A stretch of 64,000 nt of DNA. Origin: Scytalidium lignicola (taxonomy: Eukaryota > Ascomycota > Leotiomycetes). This document shows positions 58,771-64,000 of this stretch, one piece after another. The position numbers were made by a program, and so were the translations under genes. The DNA lies in NCBI GenBank assembly GCA_002812745.2, contig NCSJ02000176.1, positions 23,109 through 87,108 on the forward strand, given 5' to 3'. The notes below the pieces were generated by a model. It searched no databases, had not been told where the DNA came from, and saw nothing but the letters and a program-made list of their open reading frames with translations. Each line of letters begins with the position of its first letter. Position 1 is the first letter of the stretch.

Positions 58771-59918
58771 CCAACCACCATTAAATGCCGAAAATTGTAT
58801 GGGCCGTGATGAATAATGACGTTTCATTTTCATAAAAAGAGACTATCGGTGCAGCCAATAATAAATAGTGATCCATAGTAAGGGCATAGATCGTCACCAT
58901 CGGAGATCATCACTTTTAAACCATCTATTTCAGCTCGCCACGTGTACCATCGCATTCTGCAGCGTTTGATTTTCCTGCCCTTCGACAATTTGTACGAAGT
59001 TTACCACATCCAGTAAAGCCAATCTATAATTTGGAACTCTCCTCTTAAGCTACAGAAAGACATTATCATGTGGTAAGTAACCAAAAATACGGACTTTCCA
59101 CGGCTTTCACGGATAGCCTTCGATTTGTTATTAATTCCTTTAATGTCAACAGAGAATGAGCGTACTTTCAGCGTAGCTAAGCTAGCCTTGAGCTCTCAAA
59201 GGCAAAGTACAGGAGATGACACCCTTATGGTGTTACAAGCATTAAAAAGTTGGTCTCGAAGTAGTGCTTTTGTGTGGGGAGCGTAAGTCTTATCGCCGAA
59301 GGATTATGTAATATAAATTTAGTTCTGGCTTGCCAAATAAGTCAAATAAGCCAAATAAACCATCTATCAAGTCAAATACGCCTTCAGATTACTCAAATAA
59401 GCCAAATAAGGGTCTGGTATTTGGCTTATTTGGCTTATTGGGAGCGCTGGTGACTTTTACATGAGCGCGGGGTATGTTGCATGGGCCAGTAAGCCAGGCG
59501 GCAGGTTGCCACTCGCCTCTGCCGTTTATTGATGCTTAGAGTATTCAGGTATTAACAGGGGGTGCAGGGCTATCAGGAAAAAGCCCAGACTCCTAGCCCA
59601 TGTGCAAACTCGCCGATCCGTGAACTCTCAGCAATCGTCTTAAACCCCAGAAGTTGTGCAGACGCGTGGCCTTAGCATTCCAAATCGGCGATGCATCGCT
59701 TTCTCGGACTTCGAAGGGGCGTTTACAACGGCCAGTAAATTCTCTTTTGTCCATGGTTTTTTAGTTCTCGCAGCACTTTCATTGGAATGCTTTTTAGCAT
59801 GTGAATATGGAGTCTGCCTTCTCATGAATGATTCCCCCCCACGCCGATTTCGATTTGAAGCAACGCTGCACAGTAAAAGAGCAAAAGCGCAGCGATAGAC
59901 TGCTATGATGATCGAAAC
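58771..59918. other. Spacer between the solo LTR and the second copia element
   Basis: It holds the 9-bp repeat array at 59330-59445, listed separately. A minus-strand frame at 59640-59825 is short and unrecognised. Otherwise I see nothing. Confidence 0.5.
59330..59445. repeat. Inverted arrays of a 9-bp unit CAAATAAGC
   Basis: Three tandem CAAATAAGN units at 59334-59360 and two at 59394-59411 are followed by the same unit in opposite orientation (ATTTGGCTT twice) at about 59419-59437. The two orientations can fold into a hairpin. It could be a transposon end or a small inverted minisatellite. Confidence 0.7.
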
Positions 59919-60118
59919 TGTTGAATGGTAGCCTACCGCCGCCTACAGGCAACCACTGTAGAGCTGTAATACGGCACGTAATATGGCCGTATTACAGGGG
60001 CCTACCGGCCCCTATATAAGTGGCCATACTTGCCCACTGTACAGTAGTTAATTTAGTAGTCAATTTATATATATTCTATGGGAACCTATTACGATCGGCA
60101 TATGTAACCTGTCCAACA
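59919..60118 (+). repeat. 5' LTR of the second copia element (200 bp)
   Basis: It starts TGTTGAATGG and ends CCAACA, giving inverted TGTTG/CAACA tips. Two hairpins lie just before the TATA box: TAATACGG with CCGTATTA, and GGGGCC with GGCCCC around a 4-base loop. Its right end is set by the primer-binding site that follows. Confidence 0.9.
60013..60020 (+). promoter_or_regulatory. LTR TATA box
   Basis: TATATAAG lies within the LTR about 105 bp from its right end, in the position expected for the promoter that drives the genomic transcript. The site was found by eye. Confidence 0.6.
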
Positions 60119-60132
60119 GGTTATGAGCCTGG
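60119..60132 (+). other. Primer-binding site, half-tRNA type
   Basis: Right after the LTR comes GGTTATGAGCC. It is complementary to the anticodon stem-loop of initiator methionine tRNA (GGCTCATAACC). Drosophila copia is known to prime from a 5' half of that tRNA cut in the anticodon loop, so the same mechanism is likely here. Confidence 0.65.
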
Positions 60133-60210
60133 AGCCGTGACCCTGCCGCCACTAAATTACTCCCTGAACAACAAGCTATAATAGCCATATATAAGCCTAT
60201 TATTAGTACT

Positions 60211-63200
60211 ATGGAGACTGACTACGGCATCGAAAGGCCTCGAATTCCGAAGCTTGACGGCCTAAACTATCGGTCATGGAGTGTTCAGGTAAAGGAGCTC
60301 TTAATCGGGCAAAACCTTTGGGATGTAGTCTCCATGGGAGTTATCGGCCAACCACCAGCACTTCTAGTTACTCCACCACCAAGGACCACCCCTAGTAGGG
60401 AAAGCACTCCAGGAGCCTCTAGCACAACATCTGACCAATCAGAGCCACAATCAAGTGGCCAGAGCCAATCAGGAACGACCCCGGAACCAGAATCGACCAC
60501 AACCAACCGTACAAGAGCTAAAGACGCAAATGCCAACACAATTATTATGGGATATTGCAACCATGCTTTGAAAAACCATATATTAGGCAAGAAATCAGCA
60601 AAAGAACGATGGGAAGCCTTGAAAACAATATATGCGCCTATGGGGAAACAGCAATTAGGGGCTAAACTACAGGCCTTTCAGGCTTACCAACCACCTAAAA
60701 CCAATGCCTTTGTGATTACTATTGCCACTGAATTGGACACCTTGCAGGCTGAAATTGAGGATATAGACCCTTCTGAACGGCCATCAGACAGCGCAAAGGT
60801 TCAAGTGCTATTTAGGGCTGTCAAGTCCTTGAATAACCAATTTGACCCCCTGATTTTACAGATAGAAATCAGTATGGAGTCAACTAGCAACTATGAGTTT
60901 ATTGTTGCAAAGTTTATGGACATGGAACGCTGTATGGGAACGGCCAAGGAGTTCATAAAGGAAGGAGCTTTCAGCGTATCTTTCAGCGTATCTGATAAGC
61001 CTCAAAAGTTCAAAGGAAAGTGCTTTTACTGTGGTAAAATAGGCCACAAAAAGGAGGACTGCCGGAAGCTCAAAAAGGAGGGTAAAAGCCCTAGCACAGG
61101 GCTACTCCCTACCCTATCAGGGAGTAAACCAGAGGCCAAAATCGAGGCTAATAAAGCTACAGAGCAAAGCTGGATGGCCACCACTACAGAAACAGCTAGC
61201 TCAGGGGAGTTACTGTGGATTATTGATTCAGGAGCCTCTAGGCACATGACGTACTCTAGGGAAGCTTTTAGGGAGTATTCTGAGCTCCCTGAACCTATAG
61301 CTGTACAGACTGCTGGAGGAGCTGAAATATGGGCTATTGGCCAAGGAACAGTGCCACTGAAAGTGGCCTTGAAAGGTTAATTGCAACTTATAGCACTCAC
61401 TGAAGTACTATACGTACCAGAACTTGCTGGAAGCTTGATTTCAGTTCTACAGCTTCAGGACAAGGATATCCTTATTCAGACAACTAGGAATAAGGGAGGC
61501 CAGGGCAAACTTCTTATATTACGCAATGGGAAGGTGATAGGGGAGGCACAACGATTAGGGAAGTTATATACCTTGAAAAGCACTCTACAGGAAGAGCAAG
61601 CCTTTGCTACCACCATCAAGGATGCCGGAAAACTATGGCATAGGAGATTAGGCCACTTGAGCGTTCAAGGGCTACAGAGCCTCCACACTGTGACTACAGG
61701 CCTAGGTCACCCTATAACTACACTACAGGAGCCATGTGAGCCTTGTACACTAGTTAAAGCTGTGAGAGTAGTTAATAGGGAGAGGCCAGAGCGCGTCTCC
61801 AAACCACTGGAACGCATACACAGTGATATATGGGGGCCATACAAGATTCCTAGCATATATGGAAACGTATATATGGTTACCTTCACGGACGAGTATAGCT
61901 GCAAAACATGGGTTTATTTTACTAACAAAAGGTCTAACTTGCACAGAATCTTTACTGAATTCAAGGCAGAGGTTGAGCTTGAAACAGGCCTTAAAATCAA
62001 AGCAGTGAGGTGCGATAACGTGTCTGAATATAAGGCTCTAGGCAAGAAATATGGTAAAGGATGGGGCTTACATTTTGAGTTTACCATTGCCTACACATAG
62101 TGGGAAAATGGGGTTTCTGAACGACTGAATAGAACTCTAATATCTCTGGCTAGAGCTATGCTAATTGATGCCTAATTGCCAGCTAAATTTTGGGAAGATG
62201 CTGTAGTTACAACGTCATACCTTCGGAACCGCACTCCAATTGGCCCTGAAGGCAAAACCCCTGAGGAGATATATACTGGCAAACAGCCATATATTGGCCA
62301 TCTCAGAGCTTTTGGGTGTGTAGCATATCCTACTATTCTACCAGAAAGGCGTTCAAAGTTAGAATCTACAGCTATCAAGACATGCTTTATTGGTTATCTA
62401 CCTTCTACCAAGCATTACAAGCTCTACAACCCCCACACAGGTAAAGTCCTAAGAGCTACAGCATCTACTTTTAGGGAAGACCAAAGGTTATAGTTTGATT
62501 GGCAAGAACCAGTAGTAGGAGAGGAAATAGCTGTTTTTGACCTTATGGAGCTACCGGAGGCTCATGAAGCTACTGAACCTATAGGGGAGGATGTGCTTGA
62601 CGACACAATAGCTCCAGAAGCTTCAGAACTGACCTTTGACTCAGGGGAGCCAGAAGAGCTCTCAGAGCTTAATTTTGAGCTAGAAAACAATGCTGAAAGC
62701 GAGCTAAATGAGGACACAATTGTGGTAGATACTGGGAATGGGGAGTACGCAAATTGGGTTGACTATTACCCTATATCTGAAAAAGCTTTCAGAGCTCAGG
62801 AGAGCTACTAATATTACATACCTAAAACCGAGGAAGAAGCTTTAGCTGACCCTTTATGGAGGGAAGCTATACAGAAGGAGCTTGATACGCTACAGGCCTT
62901 GGGAACCTGGGAATACGTTGACTTACCAAAAGGGTGTAACCTGGTAGGCTCCAAATGGGTATTTAGCATCAAACTTACACCTACCGGCCAAATTGAGCGA
63001 AGGAAGGCCAGATTAGTGGCCTAAGGCTATAGCCAAAGCAAGGGGGACGATTACCTGGAGACTTTTAGCCCTACCATTAGGCCAGAATCACTGAAAACGC
63101 TGTTAGCTATTGGTGTTAAGGAGGACTTGGAAATACGGCAAATTGACGTTGTTAGCGTATACCCAAGGGCTAAGCTACATGCTACCATATATATGAGAGC

Positions 63201-64000
63201 TCCCATATGCCTGAAAATACCAGGAGGCAAGGTCTTACTGCTGAGGAAGCTACTTTATGGGCTAAAACAGTCAGGAAGGGAGTGGCATATCGAGGCCTCT
63301 ACCGGCTTGGAGACCCTTGGTTTTAGGCCTTGCTACAGTGATCCGAGTATATTTGTGAATGCCGACAGATCCTTAATTATAGGGGTATATGTGGACGATA
63401 TGGTAGTTATGGGAAAGGATTTACAGGCTGTACAGAAGACAATTGATGGTATAGCAGCTAAATGGGATATCAAGGACATGGGGCCAGTGAACCTCATATT
63501 AGGCCTCCAAATTACTAGGGACAGGCCTAACCGCACTTTACGGATTGACCAAAGCCAATATATTAATCGAATGATTGCAAGATTTAGGTTGCAAGAGTCC
63601 AAACCTGTGACCTTACCTGCTTCAGACCGCAACACCCTAATTAAAGGTTCAGACCAGGAGATGGAGGCTGATCAAGCTTTGTATCAGGAGGCCATAGGCC
63701 AATTAGGATGGGTAGCCAAAGGAACACGCTTTGATATTGGATTTGTGGTTGGCCAGCTACAGCAACAGTGTCGCAATCCTAAAATCAGGCATTGGAATAG
63801 CGCCTTAAAAGTCATGAGATATCTGAAGGGAACTGTTGGATATGCCCTAATATTTGGCCCTAAGCCTCAAGGGCCTAAATTGCAAGGCTATTGCGATGCT
63901 GACTATGCTGGAGATATAGTAGACCGACGTTCTACTACTGGCCACATATATATATTATATGGTGGAGCTGTTTCATGGACTTCAACAAAACAGCGTTGTG
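60211..64000 (+). pseudogene. Copia gag-pol polyprotein, single frame with six premature stops (partial)
   Basis: The frame from ATG 60211 runs to the edge with no frame change. Gag ends in a zinc knuckle CFYCGKIGHKKEDC (near 61020). Protease has IDSGASRHM (61222). Integrase has the zinc-binding HRRLGHL...CEPC, then HSDIWGPY, RCDN and VSERLNR. Reverse transcriptase has YGLKQSGREW and the active-site YVDDMVV (about 63390). RNase H begins with GYCDADYAGD. Stops are at 61378, 62098, 62173, 62491, 62809 and 63022. Each is TAA or TAG where CAA or CAG would be expected, and three sit at family-conserved Gln sites. That fits C-to-T change in a CA context. Confidence 0.92.

Larger units (their letters stand above)
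59919..64000 (+). mobile_element. Second Ty1/copia element, 5' part (runs off the right edge)
   Basis: A 200-bp LTR at the left is followed by a primer-binding site and one continuous gag-pol frame in copia order: gag, protease, integrase, reverse transcriptase, RNase H. The 3' LTR lies beyond the window, so the target duplication cannot be checked; GAAAC precedes the LTR. The frame is unbroken by insertions or deletions but carries six stop codons, so it is inactive or dependent on other copies. It is a different family from the element at 11.4-17.6 kb: the LTRs share no sequence beyond terminal TGTTG. Confidence 0.93.

Noticed and set aside
59640..59825. 61-codon minus-strand frame with basic residues
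   Set aside because: Possibly a gene fragment, but nothing identifies it and no adjoining exon was found.

Overview
The window is nuclear DNA of a filamentous ascomycete (Pezizomycotina). Genes are compact, with short GT-AG introns (mostly 46-76 bp). I rebuilt the coding models by joining exons in phase. Resident families point the same way: a Zn2Cys6 regulator, a Dal5-type MFS permease, an Aim6 homologue and a DUF3605 protein. Retrotransposons carry C-to-T stop codons of the RIP (repeat-induced point mutation) type. I cannot name the species; a leotiomycete-like fungus is a guess.

Layout. 1-10 kb is a metabolic island: a TcuA-like FAD dehydrogenase (cut by the window edge) divergent from an SDR, a citrate-type mitochondrial carrier, and an SCP2-like/alpha-beta hydrolase divergent from a Dal5-type permease. 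A 442-bp Harbinger-like MITE sits inside it. 11.36-17.56 kb is a complete but decayed Ty1/copia element on the minus strand, with 194-bp LTRs and a 5-bp target duplication. 19-26.5 kb is a second, eroded metabolic patch: an intact Gfo/Idh/MocA dehydrogenase, a truncated sugar transporter, a Zn2Cys6 regulator and a 5'-truncated SDR. 27-52.8 kb is a conserved housekeeping block: CDC27/APC3, SND2/TMEM208, a GIG1-type protein, cytochrome b5 reductase, a PRISE-type reductase, a UBE2J1-type E2, an esterase, a CCDC137-like protein, AIM6, the largest TFIIIC subunit, a cupin and a C2H2 protein. 53.6-55 kb is very AT-rich and probably repeat-derived. 55.5-56.8 kb is a calpain-like protein whose nucleophile position is Ser. 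57-64 kb holds a solo LTR and the start of a second Ty1/copia element, running off the right edge.

How genes work together. The 1-10 kb genes could form one pathway: uptake by the permease, ester or C-C hydrolysis, oxidation by the SDR and flavoprotein, and mitochondrial exchange of a di- or tricarboxylate. This is inference from family and arrangement. In the housekeeping block, SND2 and the UBE2J1-type E2 both act at the ER membrane, but adjacency there carries no obvious functional meaning.

Sequence quality. Isolated N characters sit beside A/T homopolymers. In the two genes where an N falls in a coding exon, leaving out the N position restores the reading frame, so these Ns look like spurious inserted positions rather than unknown bases.
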